64,000 nucleotides of DNA from Clostridium moniliforme (GTDB taxonomy: Bacteria > Bacillota > Clostridia > Clostridiales > Clostridiaceae), in NCBI RefSeq assembly GCF_017873235.1, contig NZ_JAGGJZ010000003.1:124001-188000 (forward strand), in the 5' to 3' direction. Under the pieces are notes generated by a model, which saw nothing but the letters and a program-made list of their open reading frames with translations, was not told the DNA's origin and searched no databases. A program made the position numbers and the translations under genes. This document shows, piece after piece, positions 41,925-48,963 of the stretch (its first letter is position 1; each line of letters opens with the position of its first letter).

Positions 41925-42938
41925 ATGCCAAGAATTAAATCAAATAAAACTTTAGAAAGTTATATACATGATTTTATAGACTATTGTAATTTAAAAGATT
42001 TAGCAGTAAAAACAAAAAAATCTTATTATCAATCACTTATGTTATTTTCTAGATATCTTCAGGAAGAAAAAAGAATTATATATATTAAAGATATAAATAA
42101 GAAAGTAGTTGAAGAGTATTTAGAGTTTACAAAAGAAAGAGGAAAGTATTCTTATGTAAAAGATTCAAATAGTTTAAAACTTAATCATCAAGGAAATAGA
42201 AAAGATTTTGGAAAAGAAATCTCAGCTGCAACTTTAAATAATTATCTTAGAAATATAAAAGTATTCTTCAATTGGTGTGAGGAAAATAATGTTATAAAAA
42301 ATAATACAATTAGTAAAGTTAAATTTATAAAAAATAAAAGGAAAGCAAAAGAACAGTTAGATGATGTAGAAATTATGAGACTATTAAAGAGTTTTGATTT
42401 AACAAAATTTCATGAATATAGAGATTATACAATAGTTAATTTAATATTAGATACTGGAATGAGAATAACAGAATGTTTAAATTTAACAATTAATGATATT
42501 GATTTGCAAAGAAGAACTATATTAATTCCAGCAGAAATTAATAAGGGTAAAAAAGATAGAGTTGTATTTTATAGTCAAAGTGTTTCAAGAATTTTTCAAA
42601 GTTGGCTAAGATTTAAAGATTCTTTTCAAGAAACAGAGTTATTATTTCCAACTCAAAGGACAAATAGTACATTAACAGCTCCCAATTTTGAAAGGAATTT
42701 TAGATTATATAAAAAACGTGCAAATATAAAGAAGAATATAACACCTCATGGATTAAGAAATAATTTTGCTAGAAGATTTTTACTAAGTGGCGGTGATATA
42801 TATACATTATCAAGATTACTAGGTCATTCTAGTGTTACAGTAACTGAAGCTGCATATTTAGATTTATTAGATAATGATTTAAGAAAAAGATATAGTAGAT
42901 TTTCACCAATAGAAAATTTAAAAGGAGGCAATAAGTAA
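41925..42938 (+). CDS. Tyrosine-family site-specific integrase
   Basis: 337 aa from ATG 41925 (AGGAGGTC upstream). N-terminal SAM-like core-binding domain (TLESYIHDFIDYC...VKTKKSYYQSLMLFSRYL) and a C-terminal catalytic domain with the nucleophile set R180 (TGMRITE), H275 and R278 (HGLRNNF), H301 (LGHSSVTVTE) and Y311 (AAYLDL). It is the first gene of the mobile element and points into it. No excisionase is evident beside it. Confidence 0.93.
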   Translation: MPRIKSNKTLESYIHDFIDYCNLKDLAVKTKKSYYQSLMLFSRYLQEEKRIIYIKDINKKVVEEYLEFTKERGKYSYVKDSNSLKLNHQGNRKDFGKEISAATLNNYLRNIKVFFNWCEENNVIKNNTISKVKFIKNKRKAKEQLDDVEIMRLLKSFDLTKFHEYRDYTIVNLILDTGMRITECLNLTINDIDLQRRTILIPAEINKGKKDRVVFYSQSVSRIFQSWLRFKDSFQETELLFPTQRTNSTLTAPNFERNFRLYKKRANIKKNITPHGLRNNFARRFLLSGGDIYTLSRLLGHSSVTVTEAAYLDLLDNDLRKRYSRFSPIENLKGGNK

Positions 42939-43363
42939 TGACTAATTATACTATAATACAAAATAAACTAATAACATCTAATATCAGTAATGGAGCATAT
43001 AGATTAGCAACATTACTTTTAAGTATGTGTTATGCAGATAAAGATACTTGTTATCCTTCACAAAAATATCTTTCTGAAAAGCTTAATAGAAGTGTTAGGA
43101 CTATACAAAGGTATTTAAAAGAAATAAAAGAAGCTGGATTACTAAAAATTAAAAGAAGGGGAAGTATAAGTAATATGTATACTTTAATTTCTAAAAAAGT
43201 TGAGAAGTCAGTAGATGAGATTGTAAAAAAGTTTAAAAAAGAAGCTAATGTTAAAAAAACTAATTATGCTAAGAAGGAACTTAGATTTAATAACTTTACT
43301 CAACGTAACAGAAGTGAAGAAGAATGGAATGACTTAGAATATAAGTTGTTAGGTTGGCAATAA
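42938..43363 (+). CDS. HTH_36-type winged-helix protein, possible replication initiator
   Basis: 141 aa. A single N-terminal winged helix (SNGAYRLATLLLSMCYADKDTCYPSQKYLSEKLNRSVRTIQRYLKEIKEAGLLKIKRRGS) is followed by a Lys-rich tail. Such proteins are common in phage and plasmid replication modules. Its start overlaps the integrase stop by one base (TAATG). A repeat array lies 0.5 kb downstream, in keeping with a replication or regulatory role, but that link is inference. Confidence 0.65.
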   Translation: MTNYTIIQNKLITSNISNGAYRLATLLLSMCYADKDTCYPSQKYLSEKLNRSVRTIQRYLKEIKEAGLLKIKRRGSISNMYTLISKKVEKSVDEIVKKFKKEANVKKTNYAKKELRFNNFTQRNRSEEEWNDLEYKLLGWQ

Positions 43364-43440
43364 AATAAAAGAGCCTTAAGTATTGCAACTACTTAAAGCC
43401 CAAACATCTATATAGATGCTTAACATCGAATAATTAAATT
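43364..43440 (+). other. Stem-loop region downstream of the winged-helix gene
   Basis: Two adjacent hairpins: GAGCCTTAAGTA / TACTTAAAGCCC (10 of 12 pairs, loop TTGCAAC) and the palindrome CATCTATATAGATG. A T-rich stretch follows at about 43445-43458. It may be a terminator, a small RNA or a recombination-arm region; the sequence does not decide. Confidence 0.35.
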
Positions 43441-43580
43441 ATAATGTATTTTTTTTAAATAGTAAAGAATAGCTTAGTTAAATTCTATCAAAAATTTAAG
43501 TAAGTTTATTTGTATTGCAGTTAATTATAATAAGCATATTTAAGAAATAATAAAGTTAAATATTTTTATTAGAATTAACT

Positions 43581-43619
43581 AAAAAGGTAAGATTATTTTA
43601 AGTAGTCTTACCTTTTTTT
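43581..43619. terminator. Bidirectional terminator
   Basis: AAAAAGGTAAGA / TCTTACCTTTTTTT; A-run on one side and T-run on the other. It can stop the integrase/winged-helix transcript from the left and the small - strand peptide transcript from the right. Confidence 0.8.
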
Positions 43620-43635
43620 ATCCATTTTAGCTTTA

Positions 43636-43695
43636 ATGCGACATTTATGTTACATAAGATAAGACAAGTATAACAGTTGCTATGCGACATTAATG
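43636..43695. repeat. Pair of ATGCGACATTWATG direct repeats
   Basis: ATGCGACATTTATG at 43636-43649 and ATGCGACATTAATG at 43682-43695, 46 bases apart, in the 3' region of the small - strand peptide gene. GC-bearing words like this stand out in the AT-rich background. Role unknown. Confidence 0.45.
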
Positions 43696-43721
43696 CTATA
43701 CAAATAAATATAAGTTAAGAA

Positions 43722-43820
43722 TTAATTATATTTAATATATTGTACTAGATAGTATAATAAACTAGATATTAATAAACCTACTAATATTCCCAAAAACAAG
43801 CCTAAATTAAATAATTCCAT
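43722..43820 (-). CDS. 32-residue hydrophobic peptide (type I toxin-like)
   Basis: Reading the - strand, ATG at 43820 follows AAAAAGGAGATTAAC, a strong ribosome site. The product is MELFNLGLFLGILVGLLISS plus 12 more residues: one transmembrane helix and a short polar tail (QYIKYN). Size, single helix and strong translation signal match phage holin-like or type I toxin peptides. It is flanked by a bidirectional terminator downstream and an opposing hairpin upstream. Function inferred only. Confidence 0.5.
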   Translation of the reverse strand: MELFNLGLFLGILVGLLISSLLYYLVQYIKYN

Positions 43821-43847
43821 GTTAATCTCCTTTTTATGGTGTTTAAG

Positions 43848-43882
43848 ATCTGGATTTAATATCTAGGTCTTATTTTTTATCG
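43848..43882 (+). terminator. Terminator hairpin opposing the hydrophobic peptide mRNA
   Basis: On the + strand AGATCTGGAT, loop TTAAT, ATCTAGGTCT, then TTATTTTTT: a 10-bp stem (two G-U pairs) with T-run. On the - strand the same bases would form C-A mismatches, so it is oriented to the + strand. It lies over the 5' leader of the peptide gene, as expected for an antisense regulatory RNA end. Confidence 0.5.
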
Positions 43883-44200
43883 GTAATTTATCTATTAATT
43901 ATCCCATAATGACTGTTATTTATAAAACATCGGTAATTTATCTATTAAATATCCCATAATGTCGGTGAGAATTTAAAAACATTGGTAATTTATCTATAGG
44001 ATATCGGTATTTTATCTCATTATTTTATCTTTAACAGTCATTTTGGGATATTTATAACCGACAATAAGGGATGTATCCCAATATGTCGTTTAAAACTACC
44101 GACAATTTGGGATAATTCTTTTTCATCAGCAGTCATTATGGGATAATTCTTTGTTGGTTTATCTAATATTATTTTTTTACCGACAATTTGGGATAGTATA
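43878..44200. repeat. Repeat array A: 50-bp direct repeats and bidirectional GGGATA boxes
   Basis: CGGTAATTTATCTATTAAWT recurs at 43881 and 43931 (exactly 50 bp apart, continuing into ATCCCATAATG) and in part at 43983. The box ACCGACAATTTGGGATA or its complement occurs about eight times: 43901 and 43951 and 44073 (complement), 44035, 44057, 44097, 44130, 44179 (direct). This looks like iterons of an origin, or operators of a specific DNA-binding protein. The GGGATAAT core also resembles a promoter -10. No ORF here. Confidence 0.65.
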
Positions 44201-44668
44201 GATAATTTAGCGATAATAATTTGGATAAAATACCGATATTATCCTTTAAATATCAATCCAAAACACTCATATCAATTTAAATAAGCCTATTCGTTCATTG
44301 GAGAGGTTTTATTTCATCCAATATAATTACACTCTTAATTCCTAAAAACCGTTCTAGTGAAACGCTAGAGAATAAAAACAATGATTATTTGTAATTAATT
44401 GTAAATCTGGAGAATGAATCGTTCTGGCAGGTCATCAAAAAGAAATATAATGTTGAAAGTAATTAGATAGACAAAACTACCAAAACGGTACTTTAGAAAG
44501 TAATAAGAAACATAATTTATATTTATAGTTTGACCACCTTCCCATTTTATGAATGTGATATTTTTAATTGATTTACTATTTATATGTAAACATTTTATAA
44601 AATCTATTGAATCTATGTAATTGTTTTCCTAAAATGGAAGTATAAAAGAATTTTAGGAGATGGTATAA
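44201..44668. other. Non-coding interval after array A
   Basis: About 470 bases without a convincing ORF on either strand. It contains CTAG-TGAAACG-CTAG (about 44353), and CCTAAAATGG / TTTTAGG near the next ribosome site. With array A it makes a 0.85-kb intergenic region, unusually long for this element, and may hold an origin or promoters. Confidence 0.4.
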
Positions 44669-44986
44669 GTGATAACTTTAGATGATTTAAAAATAAAATA
44701 TGATGATATGCTAGATACAGAAAGTGATTTAACAGTAGAAAAGGCAATAGAAAGAATAAAGGAAGAATATAAAGAAAAGATTAATAAACTAATAAATGAA
44801 TATAATGATATGGTTATTGAGTATAGAAAAAGATCAATATTAGCACATATAATTTTTGATAAAAATTCTGATGAATTAATTAAAAAGATTGAAGAAAAAA
44901 AGGAAGAGATTGATTCATATAAAAAGAAATATGAAAAAATATTCGAACATATAAAAATAAATAAATATTTAAAAAATAAACAATAA
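44669..44986 (+). CDS. Hypothetical coiled-coil protein
   Basis: 105 aa, very rich in Lys/Glu/Ile with heptad patterns (VEKAIERIKEEYKEKINKLINEYNDM; SDELIKKIEEKKEEIDSYKKKYEKIFEHI), predicted almost entirely alpha-helical. GTG start at 44669 after TAGGAGATGG. Followed by a terminator. No recognised family. Confidence 0.6.
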   Translation: MITLDDLKIKYDDMLDTESDLTVEKAIERIKEEYKEKINKLINEYNDMVIEYRKRSILAHIIFDKNSDELIKKIEEKKEEIDSYKKKYEKIFEHIKINKYLKNKQ

Positions 44987-45027
44987 ATAATTAATGCGTA
45001 GTCCTGAAACAGGATCACAAAAACTTA

Positions 45028-45062
45028 AAGGGTGTATTTATAAGATACATCCTTATTTTTAA
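45028..45062 (+). terminator. Terminator after the coiled-coil gene
   Basis: AAGGGTGTAT / ATACATCCTT with T-rich tail (ATTTTT). Confidence 0.75.
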
Positions 45063-45144
45063 ATATTTATTTCCAAAATATGGTTTACATAAAGAAAAGA
45101 TTAGTTTATAATAATGGTAAATAATGGAATAAAGGAGATGAAAT

Positions 45145-45312
45145 ATGAATATACTAAATATTTTCAATATAACTTTAAAAGAGTTAGAAAATAAACTTAA
45201 AGAAAAAGATAAATATATAAAACAATTAGAAGATAAATTGAAAATTAGAAATTGTAATGATGATGAAATTGTAATTGATAGCATTGATGAGGTTATGGAT
45301 TTATTTAGATAA
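45145..45312 (+). CDS. Small hypothetical protein, 55 aa
   Basis: ATG 45145 follows AAAGGAGATGAAAT. The product has an N-terminal helix (MNILNIFNITLKELENKLKE) and an acidic end (DDEIVIDSIDEVMDLFR). Same direction and spacing as its neighbours; probably an early accessory gene of the element. Confidence 0.5.
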   Translation: MNILNIFNITLKELENKLKEKDKYIKQLEDKLKIRNCNDDEIVIDSIDEVMDLFR

Positions 45313-45335
45313 TATAATAATTAGGAGGGACTAAT

Positions 45336-45608
45336 ATGTTAAATGATAATTTAATTAGAGTAGTATTTTGGCATAATAGGGAGAAAGATAGTTTTGATTT
45401 AGACTTAAAGACACCAGAAGAAATTAGAATGATATTACAATGTGGAGTAATTACACATTCTTTTAATGATGATACTGAAATAAATATACCATATAGAATT
45501 AAAGGAAGTTCTTATAATTTAATGGGAAAAAATTGTAGACAAGAAGTAAATATATATTTAGAAGAAATAATTGAAAACGTTGAATTTTATAGAACAAGAG
45601 GTTTGTAA
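45336..45608 (+). CDS. Hypothetical protein, 90 aa
   Basis: TTAGGAGGGAC precedes the ATG. A soluble alpha/beta protein with VVFWHNREKDSFDLDLKTPEEI and IPYRIKGSSYNLMG; no known motif. It ends 1 base before the next gene, so the two are probably translated together. Confidence 0.6.
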   Translation: MLNDNLIRVVFWHNREKDSFDLDLKTPEEIRMILQCGVITHSFNDDTEINIPYRIKGSSYNLMGKNCRQEVNIYLEEIIENVEFYRTRGL

Positions 45609-45609
45609 T

Positions 45610-45771
45610 ATGTGCGATTGTTGTCTAATAAAAGAAAATAAAAGACTTACTGATAAATTAATAGAAAAAGAATTAAAAATAAAAGATTTAGAAACTGAAT
45701 TGAAACCACTAAGAGAACTTAAAGAGAAAAAAGATTTAGAGGACTTGTTTAATAATGATTTTTTTGAATAG
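45610..45771 (+). CDS. Small coiled-coil protein with CDCC motif
   Basis: 53 aa from ATG 45610 (AAGAGG upstream, just after the preceding stop). MCDCCLIKENKRL is followed by a heptad helix (LIEKELKIKDLETELKPLREL) and an acidic tail. The CxCC at the start could bind metal. No known family. Confidence 0.5.
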   Translation: MCDCCLIKENKRLTDKLIEKELKIKDLETELKPLRELKEKKDLEDLFNNDFFE

Positions 45772-45789
45772 AATAATATATAAACTATA

Positions 45790-45822
45790 GGATACTTAGA
45801 TTAATTTCTAGGTATCTTTTTT
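45790..45822 (+). terminator. Terminator on + strand, left border of array B
   Basis: GATACTTAGA, loop TTAAT, TTCTAGGTATC, then six T. Confidence 0.8.
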
Positions 45823-46160
45823 CAAATCAATGACAGTAGTGAAATTTTAAATTCAATTCAATGACAATAGAACATTAAAAATACAACTCAATGACAGTAA
45901 GGTTATAAATAAACATAAATTTTAAAGTTAAAATTCAATTCATTGCCTATAGCAAATAAAAAATATATAGGTTTTGGATTGAATTTTTTGTATTTTAAGA
46001 TAAATATATATAATTTTCAACTCAAAATCATAAAGATTAGGATAGGTTACTGTCATTGAATTGAATATCATAGATTCATAATGTCATTGAGTTGAAAATA
46101 GCAATTTTGAATTAAATAATAACAATATTAAAAACTTACTACTGTCATTGAATTGAAAAA
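45821..46160. repeat. Repeat array B: six inverted boxes, consensus TTCAAYTCAATGACAGTA
   Basis: Direct copies at 45821, 45852 and 45882 (29-30 bp apart) and inverted copies ending near 46066, 46097 and 46160; partial copies at 45932 (ATTCAATTCATTGCCTATAG) and 46016. The centre is about 150 bp of nearly pure A/T. The array lies between two convergent genes, each with its own terminator, so it is not a promoter of either. The layout suggests a replication origin or a centromere-like site. No ORF. Confidence 0.7.
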
Positions 46161-46182
46161 GACCTAGCATTTTACTAGATCT
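46155..46182 (-). terminator. Terminator of the - strand repressor gene
   Basis: On the - strand AGATCTAG, loop TAAAATG, CTAGGTCT, then TTTTT. Confidence 0.75.
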
Positions 46183-46194
46183 TATTTTAAGATA

Positions 46195-46410
46195 CTATAC
46201 AGTATCTTCTTCCCAAACCAATTTGTATCCAATAATATTAGCAATAGCTTTTACTTCGCTATATCTAATAGTATTTCTACTAAGTTTATTAGATAAGGCT
46301 TGAGGAGTTGTCTCTATTCCATAGTCTTTTAAGGCTTCAACTAAATCAATCATTTTCCAGCCTTTAGCTGCTATATAAGATTTAATTTCATTCCTAGTTT
46401 CATTACTCAT
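46195..46410 (-). CDS. Cro/CI-like small HTH repressor
   Basis: 71 aa, a single helix-turn-helix: IKSYIAAKGWKMIDLVEALKDYGIETTPQALSNKLSRNTIRYSEVKAIANIIGYKLVW, resembling phage-encoded small HTH regulators. Ribosome site TTAGGAGGTTATTCTA. A - strand promoter is visible (TTGTTT, 17 bases, TATAAT; -10 at 46434-46439). It is divergent from the + strand unit with palindromic operators between them, typical of a phage switch. Confidence 0.75.
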   Translation of the reverse strand: MSNETRNEIKSYIAAKGWKMIDLVEALKDYGIETTPQALSNKLSRNTIRYSEVKAIANIIGYKLVWEEDTV

Positions 46411-46474
46411 TAGAATAACCTCCTAACAAAAAAATTATACTATAAAAATAAAAAATAAACAAATATAAAAAAAG

Positions 46475-46517
46475 TTCACTATATAGTGTTGACATTCTAC
46501 ACTTATGAGTGTAGAAT
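46475..46517. promoter_or_regulatory. Divergent switch region: + strand promoter embedded in a palindromic operator
   Basis: TTGACA at 46489-46494 and TAGAAT at 46512-46517 with 17-bp spacing form a consensus promoter on +. ATTCTACACT-TATG-AGTGTAGAAT (46494-46517) is a perfect palindrome covering the spacer and -10, so a bound repressor would block it. A second palindrome CACTATATAGTG lies at 46475-46486. Confidence 0.7.
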
Positions 46518-46640
46518 TATACATATAGACAACAAATAAATAAAACAAATCCTAACAAAGCTAAGTACATTATCTAGTACGTTCTAAAGCAATTCTAAAT
46601 GTTAAAATAGATACTTTAAAATAAAAAGGAAGTGATTGAA

Positions 46641-46796
46641 ATGAAGTTTTTAAATAGACATAAATATATAAGCAGAAATCACATGTTAGATTATAAAAAT
46701 TGGTTGCAAGTTAATAATTTAAAAGATAATTTTGATAATTTTTATGAATATGTTGACAATAAAGACTTTACTAATTTAGCAAAATTATATATATAA
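46641..46796 (+). CDS. Small basic hypothetical protein, 51 aa
   Basis: ATG 46641 follows AAAAGGAAGTGATTGAA. Product begins MKFLNRHKYISRNHMLDYKN, aromatic-rich, ending NLAKLYI. First gene of the unit read from the divergent switch promoter, in the position of cro or an antirepressor, but no HTH is recognisable. Confidence 0.5.
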   Translation: MKFLNRHKYISRNHMLDYKNWLQVNNLKDNFDNFYEYVDNKDFTNLAKLYI

Positions 46797-47010
46797 AGCG
46801 CTAACTTTAAATAGGTATGTTGATGATGAATATAAAAAGGATGCCCCAATTCAGGGCGACCTGGGTAGAAAACAAAAACTTAACGTCAAAATGGAGTTGA
46901 GTTTGATTATAGAAAATTAGCCCCTTGTAGGAAGTACAAAAAGTAATTAAGAATAAAAAATAAAGGGGTGAACGAAACGGTACACCCTTGCAGAAACTAT
47001 AGAAAGGAGA
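46797..47010 (+). promoter_or_regulatory. Structured leader RNA with alternative hairpins
   Basis: No ORF on +. GC-rich words unusual for this DNA: GCCC-CAATTCA-GGGC near 46843, CCCCTT near 46921 able to pair with AAGGGG near 46963, and AAGGGGTG / CACCCTT (46963-46990) as an alternative pairing for the same AAGGGG. The mutually exclusive stems suggest an attenuator or an RNA element upstream of the 47018 gene. Not matched to a known riboswitch. Confidence 0.45.
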
Positions 47011-47017
47011 AATAAAT

Positions 47018-47215
47018 TTGGTAGTTGATTTAAACGAATACAAGTACGATAGACAGTTCGAAATTGGAGCAATAGTAGAATGTATAGTTCCAGACTGGAA
47101 AGGTCTTAAAGGTGTTATAACAGATTTAGATAAGGATGATATGCATATCCAATTTGGTTTAATAGATTTTGTAACTTGCAAAGAAGATTTTAAAAATGTA
47201 TTTAAATTTGTATAA
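47018..47215 (+). CDS. Hypothetical protein, 65 aa
   Basis: TTG start at 47018 with AAAGGAGA seven bases upstream. Small, with GAIVECIVPDWKGLKGVITDLDKDDMHIQFG, a pattern like a KOW/SH3-type beta barrel. No known family. The next gene follows 19 bases later. Confidence 0.6.
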   Translation: MVVDLNEYKYDRQFEIGAIVECIVPDWKGLKGVITDLDKDDMHIQFGLIDFVTCKEDFKNVFKFV

Positions 47216-47234
47216 AAAAAGGAGAGATTTTAAT

Positions 47235-47504
47235 ATGAAAAAAGAATTACAAATAGTAAAAGAGTTTTTAGAAGAAAACAAGTGGAGTGGAATAGTTATT
47301 AATGACAATGGTTATTCAATTGATTCTATTGAAGGTGAGGAATGTATTATTTTAAATGTCAGAGATGGTGGAAATATACCTTTTGTTTTTATCATAGGCA
47401 AGGAAGATCAAATCACAATTGAATATGATGAAACATTTAAATATTTGATTAATACAATTCACATTGAAAACGATACATATTTTATGGATATGGAACAAGT
47501 TTAA
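47235..47504 (+). CDS. Hypothetical protein, 89 aa
   Basis: ATG 47235 with AAAGGAGAGATTTTAAT; an upstream in-frame ATG at 47196 lies inside the previous gene. Acidic soluble protein with an N-terminal helix and a series of strands (GIVINDNGYSIDSIEGEECIILNV). No recognised domain. Confidence 0.55.
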   Translation: MKKELQIVKEFLEENKWSGIVINDNGYSIDSIEGEECIILNVRDGGNIPFVFIIGKEDQITIEYDETFKYLINTIHIENDTYFMDMEQV

Positions 47505-47645
47505 CATATAATTATATTTTAATCCTATTATTTTGTTAATAATATGTAAATATAAACGTGTGATATACTAATAAATCAAAATATATGTTATATTGTAAAC
47601 ATAAAAGAAAAAAGATATACAAATACATCAAAATGGAGATATAAA

Positions 47646-48404
47646 ATGATAGGATTAGAATTTGTTTGTAAAAATATGGGAATAAGATATATTGATTTAG
47701 CAGAACAATTAGGTATAGGAAAACAGAGTATAACTAATTGGATTATGGGTAGAAGAAATATTCCAGATAAGCATTTAGAAAAGTTATCTGAAATATTAAA
47801 AGTTGCTCCAGAGTGGTTGCAAAAAGAACTCACAGAAGATAATAAAGTTCAGTTATTTCTTATTATAAAAAATTATCAGTATAATGAAGATTTAAATGAA
47901 AATAGTAAAATTCATAAAATGAAAGAGATAAAGAATATGATTATTTCTAATTTAGAAGTTTATTTTAATAAATGGTATAAAGAAAATAATTTAAGCACTA
48001 TGGAAGTTAGTTTAATATTTTTCCAAATGCTTTCTAAAATATTAGATAAAGAAAAATTAGGAGTAGAAGTTATTCAAAAGATTTTAAAATCTATGGAATT
48101 AGCATATGAAGATGAAAATTTTAAGGATAATATTCCAGAAGAAGATATTAATTTTATTCAAGCAATTAAAATATTTATTGAAAAAGAAGATATTAAAGAT
48201 AAAAATAATTTAATTTTAGAGGAATTAATAAAAGAAAATTCATTTTTAAAAGAAAAAGAAATTAAATTATTAAAAAAATTTAACCTATTTAATTTAAATA
48301 TTAATGAGCAAATTGAAAAATTAAAAAAAATTAATAAGGAATATGATAATAAAGAAATATTAAAATTAATAAATAAATTAAAAATATTATTGGATTTATT
48401 ATAA
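47646..48404 (+). CDS. XRE-type regulator with long helical C-terminus
   Basis: 252 aa. N-terminal HTH_3 domain (IRYIDLAEQLGIGKQSITNWIMGRRNIPDKHLEKLSEILKVAPEWL, residues 14-58), then about 190 residues of mostly helical, Lys/Glu/Asn-rich sequence that may dimerise or sense a partner. GGAGAT upstream. A second regulator of the element besides the Cro/CI-like gene. Confidence 0.75.
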   Translation: MIGLEFVCKNMGIRYIDLAEQLGIGKQSITNWIMGRRNIPDKHLEKLSEILKVAPEWLQKELTEDNKVQLFLIIKNYQYNEDLNENSKIHKMKEIKNMIISNLEVYFNKWYKENNLSTMEVSLIFFQMLSKILDKEKLGVEVIQKILKSMELAYEDENFKDNIPEEDINFIQAIKIFIEKEDIKDKNNLILEELIKENSFLKEKEIKLLKKFNLFNLNINEQIEKLKKINKEYDNKEILKLINKLKILLDLL

Positions 48405-48421
48405 AAATGAGGGGAGATAAA

Positions 48422-48943
48422 ATGAAAGTAAAAGTTTATGAACAAGACACAAAAATAGAAGTTATAACAGATTATTCAACTAAGTTTATAAGAAAGGCTA
48501 AAAATTTAAGCGGAAAATGGAATAAATCTAAATCTTTATGGGAGTTTGATATTAAAAATAAAAAGTATGTTTTAGATGCCTTACAAAAAATATTTTATGA
48601 AAATGATACTGAAAAAATAGAAAGAGTTGATGTGATAGTAGATTTACAAAAATACTTAAAAGAAAAAAATAAAAAGAATTTTGGAAATGCAATAGAGATT
48701 TTTAATAGAAGTGCTGGTACTAGATTTAATAGAGATAGTCAAGTTAAACTAAATAATGATTGTATTATAGTTGAAGGGGATTTTTGTGAATGGGGTGGAT
48801 CAATAAGACATCCTCAAATTGGAGATGTTGAAGGTGTTATATTAAAAATGAATAATATACCTAAAAAACAAGTTGAAGAAGAAATTAAAAAATATAATTT
48901 AACTTGCATGACTATAATAGAAGAAGATCAAATTAGAGAATAA
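48422..48943 (+). CDS. Hypothetical protein with HARP-like N-terminal segment
   Basis: About 173 aa from ATG 48422 (GAGGGGAGAT upstream). The segment KFIRKAKNLSGKWNKSKSLWEFDIKNKKYVLDAL resembles the small HARP-like module of some helicases and phage proteins. The C-terminal part has EGDFCEWGGSIRHPQIGDVEGVILKM. Function unknown; may act with nucleic acids. Confidence 0.55.
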   Translation: MKVKVYEQDTKIEVITDYSTKFIRKAKNLSGKWNKSKSLWEFDIKNKKYVLDALQKIFYENDTEKIERVDVIVDLQKYLKEKNKKNFGNAIEIFNRSAGTRFNRDSQVKLNNDCIIVEGDFCEWGGSIRHPQIGDVEGVILKMNNIPKKQVEEEIKKYNLTCMTIIEEDQIRE

Positions 48944-48963
48944 AAAAGTAGGTGAGTTTTTTG

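Noticed and set aside
44653-45018. Long ORF on the - strand opposite the coiled-coil gene
   Set aside because: It is a mirror of the Lys/Glu-rich coding strand (Phe/Ser/Ile-rich) and lacks a ribosome site.
46807-47181. 124-aa ORF on the - strand
   Set aside because: It is antisense to the structured leader and the 47018 gene, with no ribosome site.
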